Shown here one piece after another: positions 8,230 through 17,378 of a stretch of 64,000 nucleotides of DNA; positions within the stretch are counted from its first letter, which is position 1; every line of letters begins with the position of its first letter. The notes under the pieces are model-generated. The model ran no database searches. It worked only from the letters and a program-made list of their open reading frames with translations, and had not been told where the DNA came from. The DNA is from Lautropia mirabilis (lineage in GTDB: Bacteria; Pseudomonadota; Gammaproteobacteria; Burkholderiales; Burkholderiaceae_B). The position numbers and the translations under genes are program-made. The DNA lies in the NCBI GenBank assembly GCA_945876565.1, contig CAMCOS010000003.1, positions 81,129 through 145,128 on the forward strand, read 5' to 3'.

Positions 8230-9183
8230 ATGTTTAATTTTCTTCTCAAGCGCATTCTCTACACAGTGCCGATTATGTTGGGTGTGGCGCTCGTGTGTTT
8301 TGCATTGGTTCATATTGCGCCAGGTGATCCGCTGGTCTCGATCTTGCCGCCAGATGCGTCAGTGGATTTGCAAAATCAGCTTATGGAGCTTTATGGGTTC
8401 AACCGATCCTTGCCGGAGCAATTTTTTTCGTGGGTCTTTCGTGCACTCCAAGGTGACCTAGGAACGTCGATCGCCACTGGGCGTTCGGTGAGTGAGGAAG
8501 TGTTAAAGGCAGTCGTCAATACACTCAGGCTGGCCATGGTTGCGACCATCATTGGCTTTGTGTTTGGTTGCTTGTTTGGATTTGTGGCTGGTTACTTTCA
8601 AAACTCATGGATCGACAAAGCGGCATCGGCCACGTCGGTTCTTGGCGTGAGTGTGCCGCATTACTGGCTAGGCATGGTGCTCGTCATTATCTTTAGCTCG
8701 ACCCTGATGTGGTTGCCGCCAAGTGGTGCCGGGCCAGGTGGATCGAGCTCCTGGGCTTGGGACTGGGTGCATATCAAGTTTCTTATTTTGCCTGCTGTGA
8801 CCATGAGTGTGATTCCAATGGGGATCATTGCGCGCACGGTGCGCGCGCTGGTGGCTGAAATTTTGGCGCAAGAATTTATCGTTGGCTTGCGAGCCAAAGG
8901 CCTCACCGATGTGGGGATTTTTCTGCACGTCGTTAAGAACGCTGCGCCCACCGCATTGGCTGTGATGGGTCTGCAGCTTGGTTACCTCCTTGGCGGGTCG
9001 ATTTTGATTGAAACGGTGTTTTCCTGGCCAGGCACTGGTTTTTTGCTGAACTCGGCGATCTTCCAGCGTGACCTGCCTTTATTGCAAGGCACGATTTTGG
9101 TGTTGGCAACCTTCTTTGTGATGCTGAATTTATTGGTGGATGTCATGCAGACGCTGCTTGATCCGCGCATTGCCAGAAGTTAA
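8230..9183 (+). CDS. ABC importer permease, DppB/OppB type
   Basis: 317 residues with six predicted membrane segments, beginning FLLKRILYTVPIMLG, the usual first helix of DppB-type permeases. The region VGLRAKGLTD (near residue 223) is the cytoplasmic EAA loop that contacts the ATPases. Start 8230 is preferred because the ten residues that an upstream GTG would add are not family-like and CGGGG precedes the ATG. It follows the terminator-like hairpin and precedes the second permease by 28 bases. Confidence 0.88.
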   Translation: MFNFLLKRILYTVPIMLGVALVCFALVHIAPGDPLVSILPPDASVDLQNQLMELYGFNRSLPEQFFSWVFRALQGDLGTSIATGRSVSEEVLKAVVNTLRLAMVATIIGFVFGCLFGFVAGYFQNSWIDKAASATSVLGVSVPHYWLGMVLVIIFSSTLMWLPPSGAGPGGSSSWAWDWVHIKFLILPAVTMSVIPMGIIARTVRALVAEILAQEFIVGLRAKGLTDVGIFLHVVKNAAPTALAVMGLQLGYLLGGSILIETVFSWPGTGFLLNSAIFQRDLPLLQGTILVLATFFVMLNLLVDVMQTLLDPRIARS

Positions 9184-9211
9184 CGAGACCACATCGGGAA
9201 GGTAAGCAATC

Positions 9212-10111
9212 GTGAACATGTTAAATATCACCGTCGATAGCAGCAAAGTGCCTGACATTCCATTCGAGCGCTCCGCTGGGTATTGGGAGAATGTTGGTCG
9301 CAGATTCATGCGTGATCCCGTTGCGCTCGTGGCGGCAGCGGTTATTTTGTTCTTGTTGATCCTGGCGGTATTCGGTCAATGGATCGCACCGCACGACCCT
9401 TATGCGGGTTCCATTATGAAGCGTCTCAGACCGATTGGGTTTGAGGGCCACCCGCTAGGCACCGATGAGCTCGGGCGTGACATGCTGAGTCGATTGATTG
9501 TTGGTGCAAAGCTCTCGCTTTTTATGGGCATCACGCCTGTGATTATTGCGTTTGTGGTGGGATCGGCGATCGGTATTTTGGCGGGGTTTAGTGGTGGCTG
9601 GATCAATAGCATCATCATGCGCACGATTGATGTCTTCTACGCTTTTCCATCGGTGTTGTTGGCCATCGCCTTATCGGGCGTGCTCGGTGCGGGCATTACC
9701 AATTCACTGATCTCCTTGACGATTGTTTTTATTCCGCCAATTGCGCGCGTGGCTGAAAGCGTGACAACGCAGATCCGAAGCCGCGATTTTGTCGAGGCCG
9801 CCCGCGCATCGGGTGCGCATGCGTGGACGATCGTTCGAGTCCATGTGCTTGGCAACGTTTTGGGGCCGATCTTTGTATATTCGACTAGTTTGATTGCTGT
9901 TTCGATGATTCTTGCGTCCGGCCTGAGCTTTCTGGGTCTGGGCGTCAAGCCACCGGAGCCAGAATGGGGTTTGATGCTCAACACATTGCGAACGGCGATT
10001 TATGTGCAGCCATGGATTGCGGCATTGCCAGGGGTGATGATTTTCATCACGTCGATTGCTTTCAATATGGTGTCTGACGGACTTCGAACGGCAATGGAGA
10101 TTAAAGACTGA
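9212..10111 (+). CDS. ABC importer permease, DppC/OppC type
   Basis: 299 residues with a soluble N-terminus, a first membrane segment near residues 42-62, then APHDPY and HPLGTDELGRDMLSR, both hallmarks of the DppC half-permease. EAARASGAH near residue 196 is the EAA coupling loop. GTG at 9212 is the likely start, because GGGAAGG lies 9 bases upstream, whereas the ATG at 9218 would be 15 bases away. Its TGA overlaps the next ATG. Confidence 0.88.
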   Translation: MNMLNITVDSSKVPDIPFERSAGYWENVGRRFMRDPVALVAAAVILFLLILAVFGQWIAPHDPYAGSIMKRLRPIGFEGHPLGTDELGRDMLSRLIVGAKLSLFMGITPVIIAFVVGSAIGILAGFSGGWINSIIMRTIDVFYAFPSVLLAIALSGVLGAGITNSLISLTIVFIPPIARVAESVTTQIRSRDFVEAARASGAHAWTIVRVHVLGNVLGPIFVYSTSLIAVSMILASGLSFLGLGVKPPEPEWGLMLNTLRTAIYVQPWIAALPGVMIFITSIAFNMVSDGLRTAMEIKD

Positions 10112-11160
10112 TGGGCAAAGATTTGAACGATCAGGATCGGGGTGGTTCCGCGCAGCCATTGCTAAGTGTCAAGGGGCTGGTTAAGCATTTTCCGCTGGGC
10201 AAAGATCTCATTGGGCGCAGCACCGGTGTGGTTCGAGCGGTGGATGGCCTGTCTTTTGATGTTTTTAAGGGTGAGACGCTGAGTGTGGTTGGTGAGTCTG
10301 GCTGTGGCAAATCAACGACCGCGCGTCTTTTGATGAATTTATTGGCTCGCGATGCAGGAGACATTGTTTTCGATGGCATGACAGTTGGCGGTTCGGACCT
10401 TGGTTTGACAGAGTTTCGCCGCCAAGCTCAAATGGTATTTCAAGACAGTTACGCGTCCTTAAATCCACGATTGACCATCGAAGACTCGATCGCATTTGCC
10501 CCACAAGTTCATGGTGTGCCAAAGCGCGAGGCAATTGAGCGGGCTCGATCCTTGCTCGTGAAGGTTGGCTTGGAGCCAAGACGGTTTGCAGAACGCTATC
10601 CGCATGAGCTGTCTGGTGGGCAGCGACAAAGGGTGAACATCGCACGAGCCTTGGCGCTGCAGCCAAGGTTGATCGTTCTCGATGAGGCTGTCTCGGCGCT
10701 AGATAAGTCGGTTGAGGCGCAGGTGCTCAATCTGTTGCTCGATTTAAAAGATGAGTTTGGCTTGACCTATGTTTTTATCAGTCACGATTTGAACGTGGTC
10801 CGATTTATTTCGGATCGAGTGATGGTGATGTATCTGGGGCAAGTGGTTGAGATTGGCGAGAGTGAAGCCTTGTTTGAGTCGCCACGTCATCCTTATACGC
10901 AGGCATTGCTGTCATCGATCCCCTCGCTTGATCCGGATCGCAGAACGGAGAAGCCGCCTTTGTCGGGCGATCCACCGAATCCGATTAACCCACCGAGTGG
11001 TTGCAGGTTCCACACCCGTTGCGCCAAAGCTCAGCCAGTTTGTGCGCAGGAAGTGCCGGCACTGGCCGGGCAAGCTGATGGACAGTCGGTTGCTTGTTTG
11101 ATGTATGTGCCTAGTAGTCAATACGATTCGTCTAAACAGTCTGCGGAGGCGTTGGCATGA
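10111..11160 (+). CDS. ABC importer ATPase, OppF/DppF-like
   Basis: 349 residues. Walker A GESGCGKST, Q-loop MVFQDSYASLNPR, signature LSGGQRQR, Walker B LIVLDEAVSALD and H-loop SHD are all present, followed by the oligopeptide-family C-terminal extension with spaced cysteines (CRFHTRC, C, C) that in some homologues holds an iron-sulfur cluster. It pairs with the next ATPase to drive import. Start overlaps the permease stop (TGATG), and its own stop overlaps the next start (ATGA). Confidence 0.9.
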   Translation: MGKDLNDQDRGGSAQPLLSVKGLVKHFPLGKDLIGRSTGVVRAVDGLSFDVFKGETLSVVGESGCGKSTTARLLMNLLARDAGDIVFDGMTVGGSDLGLTEFRRQAQMVFQDSYASLNPRLTIEDSIAFAPQVHGVPKREAIERARSLLVKVGLEPRRFAERYPHELSGGQRQRVNIARALALQPRLIVLDEAVSALDKSVEAQVLNLLLDLKDEFGLTYVFISHDLNVVRFISDRVMVMYLGQVVEIGESEALFESPRHPYTQALLSSIPSLDPDRRTEKPPLSGDPPNPINPPSGCRFHTRCAKAQPVCAQEVPALAGQADGQSVACLMYVPSSQYDSSKQSAEALA

Positions 11161-12173
11161 ATGGGCTAGCTCAAGGTGTTGATGCGCTGGTTCGAATCGA
11201 GGAACTGTCAGTGACATTTACGGCCGGTAAGAAGCCGGTGCGGGCAGTTGATGGCGTGAATTTGAGTGTCAAATCTGGCGAAGTAATTGCCCTGATTGGT
11301 GAGTCAGGTTCAGGCAAAAGTGTCACCTTGCGTTCGATCTTGCGGTTGCATCCGCCGCGGCGAACGGTGATGCAAGGTCAGATCGTGATTGACGGTGAAG
11401 ATGTCATGCGACTGCCACCAGGTCCGCTCGCTGATTTTCGGGGCAGTAAGGTATCGATGATTTTTCAAGAGCCGCTGCTTGCGCTTGACCCCGTTTACAC
11501 GGTCGGTGATCAGATTATTGAGGCCATTCGTCGACACGAAAATGTGGACAAGGCAACCGCGCACGCGCGTGCCCTTGAGCTATTTGAACTTGTGCGAATT
11601 CCTAGCCCAGAACGCCGCTTGAAGGCTTATCCCCACGAGATGTCTGGCGGCATGCGCCAGCGTGCGATGATTTCCCTGGCGCTCGCTAGTCGCCCCAAGT
11701 TGTTATTGGCCGATGAACCAACAACGGCGTTGGATGCAACGGTACAGATTCAGATTTTGTTGCTCTTGCGTGAGCTTCAGCGTGAGTTGGGTTTGTCGGT
11801 TATTTTCGTGACCCACGATATCGGTGCGGCCGTCGAGGTGGCCGACCGAATTGCCGTTATGTATGCCGGCAAAATTGTTGAAGAGGGTCCGGTTCGCAGC
11901 TTGATCCGTGAACCTGCGCATCCTTACACGAAAGCCTTGCTAAGTAGCGTTGCTCATGGTGGCTTTGTCAAAGGTAGCAGGTTACAGACCATTGCTGGGT
12001 CGCCGCCGGATTTGGCGAATTTGCCGCCGGGCTGCTCATTCGCGGATCGCTGTGAACAGGCAACTCAGGCCTGCAGGCAATCGACACCCGAGGAGGTATG
12101 GCTGGCGCCAGACCATCGTGCGCGCTGTGTTTTGCTTGAGCCGGCCTCGAGGCACAATCAAGCCCAGATTTAA
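11157..12173 (+). CDS. ABC importer ATPase, OppD/DppD-like
   Basis: 338 residues. Walker [10 protein letters not shown]-loop [12 protein letters not shown], signature MSGGMRQR, Walker [13 protein letters not shown] and H-loop THD are intact, with the C-terminal oligopeptide domain and its cysteines (CSFADRC, C). It is the last gene of the importer operon and ends 10 bases from the convergent racemase-like gene, leaving no room for a separate terminator. Confidence 0.9.
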   Translation: MNGLAQGVDALVRIEELSVTFTAGKKPVRAVDGVNLSVKSGEVIALIGESGSGKSVTLRSILRLHPPRRTVMQGQIVIDGEDVMRLPPGPLADFRGSKVSMIFQEPLLALDPVYTVGDQIIEAIRRHENVDKATAHARALELFELVRIPSPERRLKAYPHEMSGGMRQRAMISLALASRPKLLLADEPTTALDATVQIQILLLLRELQRELGLSVIFVTHDIGAAVEVADRIAVMYAGKIVEEGPVRSLIREPAHPYTKALLSSVAHGGFVKGSRLQTIAGSPPDLANLPPGCSFADRCEQATQACRQSTPEEVWLAPDHRARCVLLEPASRHNQAQI

Positions 12174-12183
12174 GCCGATGGCA

Positions 12184-12891
12184 CTACTTAACGGTTAGTT
12201 TTGCTGGTGGGGGTGGTGCGTAGCCGCCTAGCCTCGATGTACGTAGTCCAATTCGACCCATCGACTCCACGAGGGCCACAGCACACGCAACGCCATCCAA
12301 AACCGGTAGTTGGTACTTGGCTGCAAGACCCTGTGCAAGATCGGTCATGCCAGCGCAGCCAAGCACGATGGCTTCTGCGTGATCGTGTTCAATGGCTTTT
12401 TGTATCTCGGCCTCGATTCGTGCCATGGCTTCGGGCTTGCCGTGTTCAAGTTCGAGCACGGCAACATCAGAGGCTCTAACACTGACACACTGCCGATCTA
12501 GGCCGTATCGCAGCAGGTTGTGCTCAAGTGCGGGGACTGAGCGGGACAGAGTGGTCACCACTGAAAATCGGTTAGACAACATCGCCGCCATCCGGTAGCC
12601 CGCCTCGCCGATGCCCACGACTGGTCGGTCAGTTAGACATCGGGCAGCATCGAGCCCAGTGTCATCAAAGCACGCGATAACGACTCCGTCGACCTGTGGA
12701 TTGTTGCGAATCTCCTGCAACATACCCGCAAGGCTAAGGGCCTCATCGTAGTAGCCTTCGATCGACACCGGCCCAAAACTGGAGGTGGTGGCCATGATTT
12801 CCGTGCCCGGACAACACACCTGTCTCGCGGCCACCGCGACCTTGTCAGTCATGGATTGTGTGGTGTTCGGATTTACAATCAATATGCGCAT
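12184..12891 (-). CDS. Asp/Glu/hydantoin racemase family protein
   Basis: 235 residues. The N-terminal MRILIVNPNTT and two catalytic cysteines, in ACFDDTG (about residue 74) and LGCAGM (about 179), are those of the hydantoin/allantoin racemase group (HyuE, HpxA). These enzymes interconvert stereoisomers of 5-substituted hydantoins or allantoin so that a stereospecific hydrolase can use all of the substrate. With the N-carbamoyl/allantoate hydrolase at 4.6 kb this fits a ureide pathway. No hydantoinase or allantoinase is in the window. The sequence ends in a proline run. Confidence 0.75.
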   Translation of the reverse strand: MRILIVNPNTTQSMTDKVAVAARQVCCPGTEIMATTSSFGPVSIEGYYDEALSLAGMLQEIRNNPQVDGVVIACFDDTGLDAARCLTDRPVVGIGEAGYRMAAMLSNRFSVVTTLSRSVPALEHNLLRYGLDRQCVSVRASDVAVLELEHGKPEAMARIEAEIQKAIEHDHAEAIVLGCAGMTDLAQGLAAKYQLPVLDGVACAVALVESMGRIGLRTSRLGGYAPPPPAKLTVK

Positions 12892-13072
12892 GGTGACTGA
12901 GGCACTTATTCAATGGGGTTGGTTGAGGTAATTTAACCACGATGATGCTGTTCTTGTATCTAGTCAAAGGGCTGTTTAGCTAAATGCAAACGGACTCGAG
13001 TCGTTTGAGTCGGGAAGCTCAATTGCTTGCGCAGGGTAGTGTTTCACGCGCACGCATGTCAAACGGATAGTT

Positions 13073-13138
13073 CGCACGCTTATGGTGCATTGTAGTGGTT
13101 ATGCACCATTAATCATCTTTATGCACCTTCTTGGTGCT
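13073..13138 (+). promoter_or_regulatory. two NtrC-type binding sites upstream of ureD
   Basis: Site A is GCAC-N7-GTGC at 13074-13088 and site B is GCAC-N7-GTGC at 13123-13137 (TGCACCTTCTTGGTGCT, 13122-13138). Both match the NtrC core. Their centres lie about 114 and 65 bases before the predicted sigma-54 start and about 49 bases apart, near a whole number of helical turns. A lone half-site TGCACCA lies between them (13102-13108). Confidence 0.65.
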
Positions 13139-13168
13139 TGGTTGGCTGTGCTGGGTGTCGCATGGCAA

Positions 13169-13184
13169 TGGCATGGATTTTGCT
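13169..13184 (+). promoter_or_regulatory. sigma-54 promoter of the urease operon
   Basis: TGGCAT-GGATT-TTGCT has GG (13170-13171), ten bases, GC (13182-13183). The predicted start is near 13195, about 20 bases before the ureD start. This also shows that in-frame start codons upstream of 13195 cannot be used. Confidence 0.75.
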
Positions 13185-13213
13185 CGGTTCAAGCGATTAA
13201 TAGAGCAGGGAGT

Positions 13214-14113
13214 ATGTCAGTGCTGGTATCAGAGACTGAGCGAGATGATGGGTCGACTGTGGTGCCTGAGGTGCCTGAGGTGCCTGAGGTGCCTGAGGTG
13301 ACTTTGGGCTGGCAGGCAAGGCTGAATCTGGACTTCTCACGGCGGTTTGACTTCACTGATCTGCGTTTCAAGCATGAGGGGCCTTTACGCGTACAAAAAC
13401 CCCTTTATCCAGAGGGCGGTGATTGCTGCCACGCTGTGGTTGTCCACCCGCCTGGCGGGATTGCTGGTGGTGATCGCCTGGCGATGGATATTGCTGTTTC
13501 ATCAGACGCACATGCCCTTGTGACCACGCCGTCTGCGAGCAAATGGTATGGCTCGTTTGATCGAACGCAGGCCATGCAGGTGATTGACATTGATATACAG
13601 GGCAGGCTGGAGTGGCTGCCTAGCGAGACGATTGTGTTTGACCGAGCTTGGGTTAAGTCAACGATATCGATCCAGGCCCGAGCCTGCGCCAGCATGTTTG
13701 GGTGGGATTTGCTGATATTTGGTCGACACGGCAGCGGCGAGGTATTCGAGTCGGGCTGTTTCGATCAGACACTGAAGGTGATGATGGATGCGGACACGGT
13801 TTGGATCGATCGGTTGCGCCTTCATGGCGCGGATCCGCTGTTTCGCTCCCCGATCGGCTTAGGGGGGCATCACGCTTTAGCCACCTGCTGGGCGATTGCA
13901 CCTGGCGATTTGCCGTGGCTTGATGAGGTGGTTGATTCGGTTCGTACGAACTCGCCTGCAATCGCATGGACTCGGCTACACCCCCGATTACTGGTGGGGC
14001 GACAAGTCGGCTGTCCAATTCAAATGCAACAGCGCCTGCAAGGCGCTTGGCGTTGGATTAAGCAAACCTATTGGGGCCTGCCGGCGCAAGACCTGCGTTT
14101 GTGGTCGACTTGA
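13214..14113 (+). CDS. ureD: urease accessory protein UreD
   Basis: 299 residues, normal for UreD, the scaffold that joins UreF and UreG to load nickel into apo-urease. Recognisable blocks are HPPGGIAGGDRL (near residue 100), LVTTPSASKWYGS, and LEWLPSETIVFD. The frame is open further upstream to 13082, but that part precedes the sigma-54 promoter. ATG 13214 has AGGGAG only 1 base away, and GTG 13220 is 7 bases from it, so the true start may be 13220. Residues 16-29 carry a repeated Val-Pro-Glu tract. First gene of the operon; a 54-base gap precedes ureA. Confidence 0.9.
   Translation: MSVLVSETERDDGSTVVPEVPEVPEVPEVTLGWQARLNLDFSRRFDFTDLRFKHEGPLRVQKPLYPEGGDCCHAVVVHPPGGIAGGDRLAMDIAVSSDAHALVTTPSASKWYGSFDRTQAMQVIDIDIQGRLEWLPSETIVFDRAWVKSTISIQARACASMFGWDLLIFGRHGSGEVFESGCFDQTLKVMMDADTVWIDRLRLHGADPLFRSPIGLGGHHALATCWAIAPGDLPWLDEVVDSVRTNSPAIAWTRLHPRLLVGRQVGCPIQMQQRLQGAWRWIKQTYWGLPAQDLRLWST
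13262..13297 (+). repeat. four exact copies of a 9-bp repeat in ureD
   Basis: GTGCCTGAG occurs four times head to tail and encodes (Val-Pro-Glu)4 in the N-terminus of UreD. The unit is a multiple of three, so length changes by slippage would keep the frame. Confidence 0.9.
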
Positions 14114-14167
14114 TTTGGTTGATGTGATGATTGATGCTGTCATGGCTTGTAACAAGAGGAATTCAGG

Positions 14168-14470
14168 ATGGATTTGACGCCCCGTGAAAAAGATAAGCTG
14201 TTGATCTTTACAGCAGCGCTGTTGGCCGAACGCAGGCTTGCCAGAGGTCTGAAACTGAATGTGCCCGAGGCGATTGCTTTGATCACGGCGACCATCATGG
14301 AGGGTGCTCGAGACGGCAAAACCGTTGCGGAACTCATGAGTGCTGGTCGCGATGTTTTGACAAGAGATGAGGTTATGGAGGGTGTGCCACAGATGATCCC
14401 GGACATTCAGGTTGAGGCAACATTCCCCGATGGCACCAAACTAGTCACGGTTCACAAACCGATCGCTTAA
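14168..14470 (+). CDS. ureA: urease gamma subunit UreA
   Basis: 100 residues, the usual length. It opens with [14 protein letters not shown] and contains [10 protein letters not shown] and [10 protein letters not shown], standard for UreA. It assembles with UreB and UreC into the cytoplasmic (alpha-beta-gamma)3 enzyme that splits urea to ammonia and carbamate. AGAGGA lies about 8 bases before the start. Its stop TAA overlaps an ATG that is an alternative start for the next small gene. Confidence 0.95.
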   Translation: MDLTPREKDKLLIFTAALLAERRLARGLKLNVPEAIALITATIMEGARDGKTVAELMSAGRDVLTRDEVMEGVPQMIPDIQVEATFPDGTKLVTVHKPIA

Positions 14471-14484
14471 TGCAGGAGAAAACC

Positions 14485-14808
14485 ATGAATACGAAGTGGA
14501 GTAGTACTAAATGTATCAGTACTAAATGTATCAGTACTAAATGGATCAGTGCTAAATGGATCAGTGCTAACAGGATGGGCGCAGTATTGGCGTCTGTTGT
14601 GTTGAGTACTCCCGCTGTTGTGTTGGCGCACGACGGGCATGGCAACACGCCGCTACACGCGATCATGCATATGCTGGAGGCTAATGGTATCTGGATTGGC
14701 TTAATGCTGCTTGCGGGCATCGGCACCCTGGTGTATCAGGCGCTGCGGCGCAGCTCAGGCAAGATTAGAACAGTGGGCAAGCCGGGGCGATATCATGATC
14801 CCCGGTGA
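14485..14808 (+). CDS. small His-rich single-span membrane protein within the urease operon
   Basis: 107 residues, function unknown. The start at 14485 has AGGAG 6 bases upstream; an in-frame ATG at 14470 lacks one. The first 30 residues are a repeated Ser-Thr/Ala-Lys-Cys/Trp-Ile tract, followed by a signal-peptide core and a likely cleavage after VVLA. The mature N-terminus is [15 protein letters not shown], five histidines within 15 residues, then one membrane segment ([18 protein letters not shown]) and a basic tail. This predicts a periplasmic histidine cluster anchored in the inner membrane, possibly for nickel. It occupies a place where some betaproteobacteria carry ureJ, but lacks the several helices of HupE/UreJ. 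Its end overlaps ureB by 14 bases. Confidence 0.7.
   Translation: MNTKWSSTKCISTKCISTKWISAKWISANRMGAVLASVVLSTPAVVLAHDGHGNTPLHAIMHMLEANGIWIGLMLLAGIGTLVYQALRRSSGKIRTVGKPGRYHDPR
14503..14577 (+). repeat. five tandem copies of a 15-bp unit
   Basis: Units start at 14503, 14518, 14533, 14548 and 14563. The first two are identical (AGTACTAAATGTATC); later ones drift. They encode a pentapeptide repeat in the n-region of the small urease-operon protein and preserve the frame. Confidence 0.85.
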
Positions 14809-15121
14809 AGTGATTGTTCAGCCAGGCGACATTGAGCTCAATGCGGGACGCGAAACAATTGTTCTTCGCGTGGTCAACACAGGTGACCGACCCGTCCAAG
14901 TGGGGTCGCATTATCATTTCGCTGAAATTAACGAAGCCCTGATGTTTGATCGCCACATGGCGACGGGCTTTCGCTTGAACATCGCCGCTGGTACCGCGGT
15001 TCGATTCGAACCCGGTCAGGCGCGGGATGTCGAGTTGGTTGCCTACGATGGTTCGCGCATTGTTTATGGTTTCCAAGGCAAGGTCATGGGCGCGCTTGGC
15101 GCCACGGGAGCGAACACATGA
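14795..15121 (+). CDS. ureB: urease beta subunit UreB
   Basis: 108 residues. It starts [19 protein letters not shown] and includes [11 protein letters not shown] and [17 protein letters not shown], diagnostic of UreB. ATG 14795 overlaps the small gene before it by 14 bases, and its TGA overlaps the ureC ATG. Genes A and B are separate, as is usual in proteobacteria. Confidence 0.95.
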   Translation: MIPGEVIVQPGDIELNAGRETIVLRVVNTGDRPVQVGSHYHFAEINEALMFDRHMATGFRLNIAAGTAVRFEPGQARDVELVAYDGSRIVYGFQGKVMGALGATGANT

Positions 15122-16830
15122 GAATCTCCAGGCAGGCATATGCTGAGATGTATGGCCCAACGGTGGGTGATCGTATTCGACTGGCTGACACAGCGTTGCT
15201 GGCTCAAATCGAGCAGGATTTCACCATCTATGGTGAAGAGGTGAAATTCGGTGGTGGTAAGGTGATTCGAGACGGCATGGGACAGTCCCAGCGGGTCAGT
15301 AAGGACTGTGCAGACACAGTGCTGACCAATGCTGTACTGATCGATTGGTGGGGCATTGTCAAGGCCGATATCGGCATCAAGGACGGACGAATCAGCGGCA
15401 TTGGCAAGGCTGGCAATCCAGATGTCCAACCGGGTGTGAGCATTGTCATTGGTCCTGCCACCGAGATCATTGCCGCCGAAGGCATGATTGTGACGGCTGG
15501 TGGCATTGATAGTCACATCCACTTTATCTGCCCACAACAAATTGAAGAGGCGCTGACATCCGGCGTCACCACCATGATCGGCGGAGGCACCGGACCAGCC
15601 ACCGGGACGTTTGCCACGACAGTGACGCCTGGGCCGTGGTACATGGCGCGCATGCTGGAAGCGGCTGAAGCCTACCCCATGAATTTGGGGTTTCTGGGTA
15701 AAGGCAATGCTTCACTGCCGGGTGCCTTGTTTGAGCAAATTGATGCGGGCGCGATTGGGCTGAAACTGCATGAGGACTGGGGCAGTACACCCGCAGCAAT
15801 CGATAACTGCCTAAACGTGGCAGAGCAAACCGACACACAAGTGGCGATTCACACCGATACCTTGAACGAATCGGGGTTTGTTGAGTCCACCATGACGGCC
15901 ATCAATGGACGTGTTATCCACACGTACCATACCGAGGGTGCGGGCGGCGGACATGCGCCAGATATCATCCGTGCCTGCCAGTTTCAGAACGTGTTGCCCT
16001 CATCGACTAACCCCACGCGACCCTATACGGTCAACACCATTGACGAGCATCTGGACATGTTAATGGTTTGTCACCATCTTGATGCCAGCATTGCCGAGGA
16101 CATCGCTTTTGCTGAAAGTCGTATCAGGCGTGAAACGATTGCAGCCGAAGATTTGTTGCATGACATGGGCGCTTTTTCAATGATTGCCTCCGACAGCCAG
16201 GCAATGGGCCGTGTGGGTGAGACGATCCTTCGTACCTGGCAAACTGCCCACAAAATGAAGGCTCAATTTGGCTCCTTATCCTCGGGTGGTTTGTTTGATC
16301 CTGACCGCAACGACAATAACCGGATCAAGCGCTACATTGCGAAGTACACCATCAATCCAGCTATCACGCACGGCGTGGCTCATGACATCGGTTCGGTAGA
16401 GGTTGGCAAGCTCGCTGACCTCGTACTTTGGCGGCCTGCGTTTTTTGGGGTTAAGCCAACCACAGTCATCAAGGGTGGCATGATTGCAACCGCACTCATG
16501 GGTGATCCAAACGCTTCGATTCCCACACCACAGCCTGTGCATTACCGCCCCCAGTTTGGAGCGTCTGCAAGGGCAGTGGCACAGACCAGTTTGACGTTTT
16601 TATCACAGGCTGCCGTGGCGTGCGGTGTGCCCGACAAGCTCGGCTTGCAACGGTTGATCAGTGTGGTCGGTAACATTCGTCAGGTAACAAAGTCAGACAT
16701 GAAGCTCAATGACGCCACGCCGCAGATCAAGGTTCACCCCGAGAACTACAAGGTCTATGCCGATGGTGTTTTGCTGGATTGTGAGCCAGCCAGCGTATTG
16801 CCCATGGCGCAACGATATTTTTTATTCTGA
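15118..16830 (+). CDS. ureC: urease alpha (catalytic) subunit UreC
   Basis: 570 residues, full length. All nickel-site residues are present: His133 and His135 (GGIDSHIHF), Lys216 to be carbamylated (GLKLHEDWG), His218, His245 ([11 protein letters not shown]), His271 ([12 protein letters not shown]) and Asp359 ([11 protein letters not shown]). The flap CHH motif supplies Cys318 and His319. Numbering runs one below the Klebsiella enzyme. Nothing suggests loss of function. It follows ureB with an ATGA overlap and precedes ureE by 2 bases. Confidence 0.97.
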   Translation: MRISRQAYAEMYGPTVGDRIRLADTALLAQIEQDFTIYGEEVKFGGGKVIRDGMGQSQRVSKDCADTVLTNAVLIDWWGIVKADIGIKDGRISGIGKAGNPDVQPGVSIVIGPATEIIAAEGMIVTAGGIDSHIHFICPQQIEEALTSGVTTMIGGGTGPATGTFATTVTPGPWYMARMLEAAEAYPMNLGFLGKGNASLPGALFEQIDAGAIGLKLHEDWGSTPAAIDNCLNVAEQTDTQVAIHTDTLNESGFVESTMTAINGRVIHTYHTEGAGGGHAPDIIRACQFQNVLPSSTNPTRPYTVNTIDEHLDMLMVCHHLDASIAEDIAFAESRIRRETIAAEDLLHDMGAFSMIASDSQAMGRVGETILRTWQTAHKMKAQFGSLSSGGLFDPDRNDNNRIKRYIAKYTINPAITHGVAHDIGSVEVGKLADLVLWRPAFFGVKPTTVIKGGMIATALMGDPNASIPTPQPVHYRPQFGASARAVAQTSLTFLSQAAVACGVPDKLGLQRLISVVGNIRQVTKSDMKLNDATPQIKVHPENYKVYADGVLLDCEPASVLPMAQRYFLF

Positions 16831-16832
16831 TC

Positions 16833-17378
16833 ATGCCGACGCTCTATAACCAGTTAGTGCGTGCCGATGCAGCTGCGAGCCACCCTAAAGCGCAGGCTGT
16901 GCGGTTAAGCTGTAACGAGCGTCAGCGTAATCGTCTAGCGATTATGTTGCAAGACGGCCAGGCAGCGGCGATTGTTTTGCCACGTGGCCAATTCATGCAG
17001 CCAGGCGATGTTCTATTGGCCGGTGATGATAAGGCGTTACGGATTGAGGCTGCAGTCGAGCCTTTGATGAAAGCAAGCTCGCAAACCAGTCTGGGCTTGA
17101 TGCGTCTGATTTACCATTTGGCTAACCGGCATGTGCGGGCCATGATTTCGATTGACGCAGTTTTTATTGAGCCAGACCCCGTGCTGGCCCAAATGATCCA
17201 AGCTCTAGGGGGCCAGGTCGAAGCAGTCGAGGCGGTGTTTGAGCCTGAGGCCGGCGCCTATGCGGGTGGGCATCACCATCATGGTGAGTATGATCCTGCC
17301 GATCAAGCGATGGGCAATGTCGGCGAAATGCTGTCGATTGCCGCTCATCAGTCAAGAGGCAATGATGCAGGCGCATGA
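16833..17378 (+). CDS. ureE: urease nickel metallochaperone UreE
   Basis: 181 residues. The N-terminal peptide-binding domain and a C-terminal metal domain are followed by a GGHHHHG nickel-binding patch near residue 145. UreE hands nickel to the UreD-UreF-UreG complex. Its last bases overlap the start of ureF. Confidence 0.9.
   Translation: MPTLYNQLVRADAAASHPKAQAVRLSCNERQRNRLAIMLQDGQAAAIVLPRGQFMQPGDVLLAGDDKALRIEAAVEPLMKASSQTSLGLMRLIYHLANRHVRAMISIDAVFIEPDPVLAQMIQALGGQVEAVEAVFEPEAGAYAGGHHHHGEYDPADQAMGNVGEMLSIAAHQSRGNDAGA

Noticed and set aside
13082..13213. An N-terminal extension of UreD from an ATG at 13082 or 13118
   Set aside because: The extension lies over the NtrC-type sites and the sigma-54 promoter, is not UreD-like, and would precede the predicted transcript start.
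14470..14484. ATG at 14470 overlapping the ureA stop as start of the small urease-operon gene
   Set aside because: The downstream ATG at 14485 has a proper AGGAG at 6 bases, whereas 14470 has none; coupling from ureA could still give some initiation.
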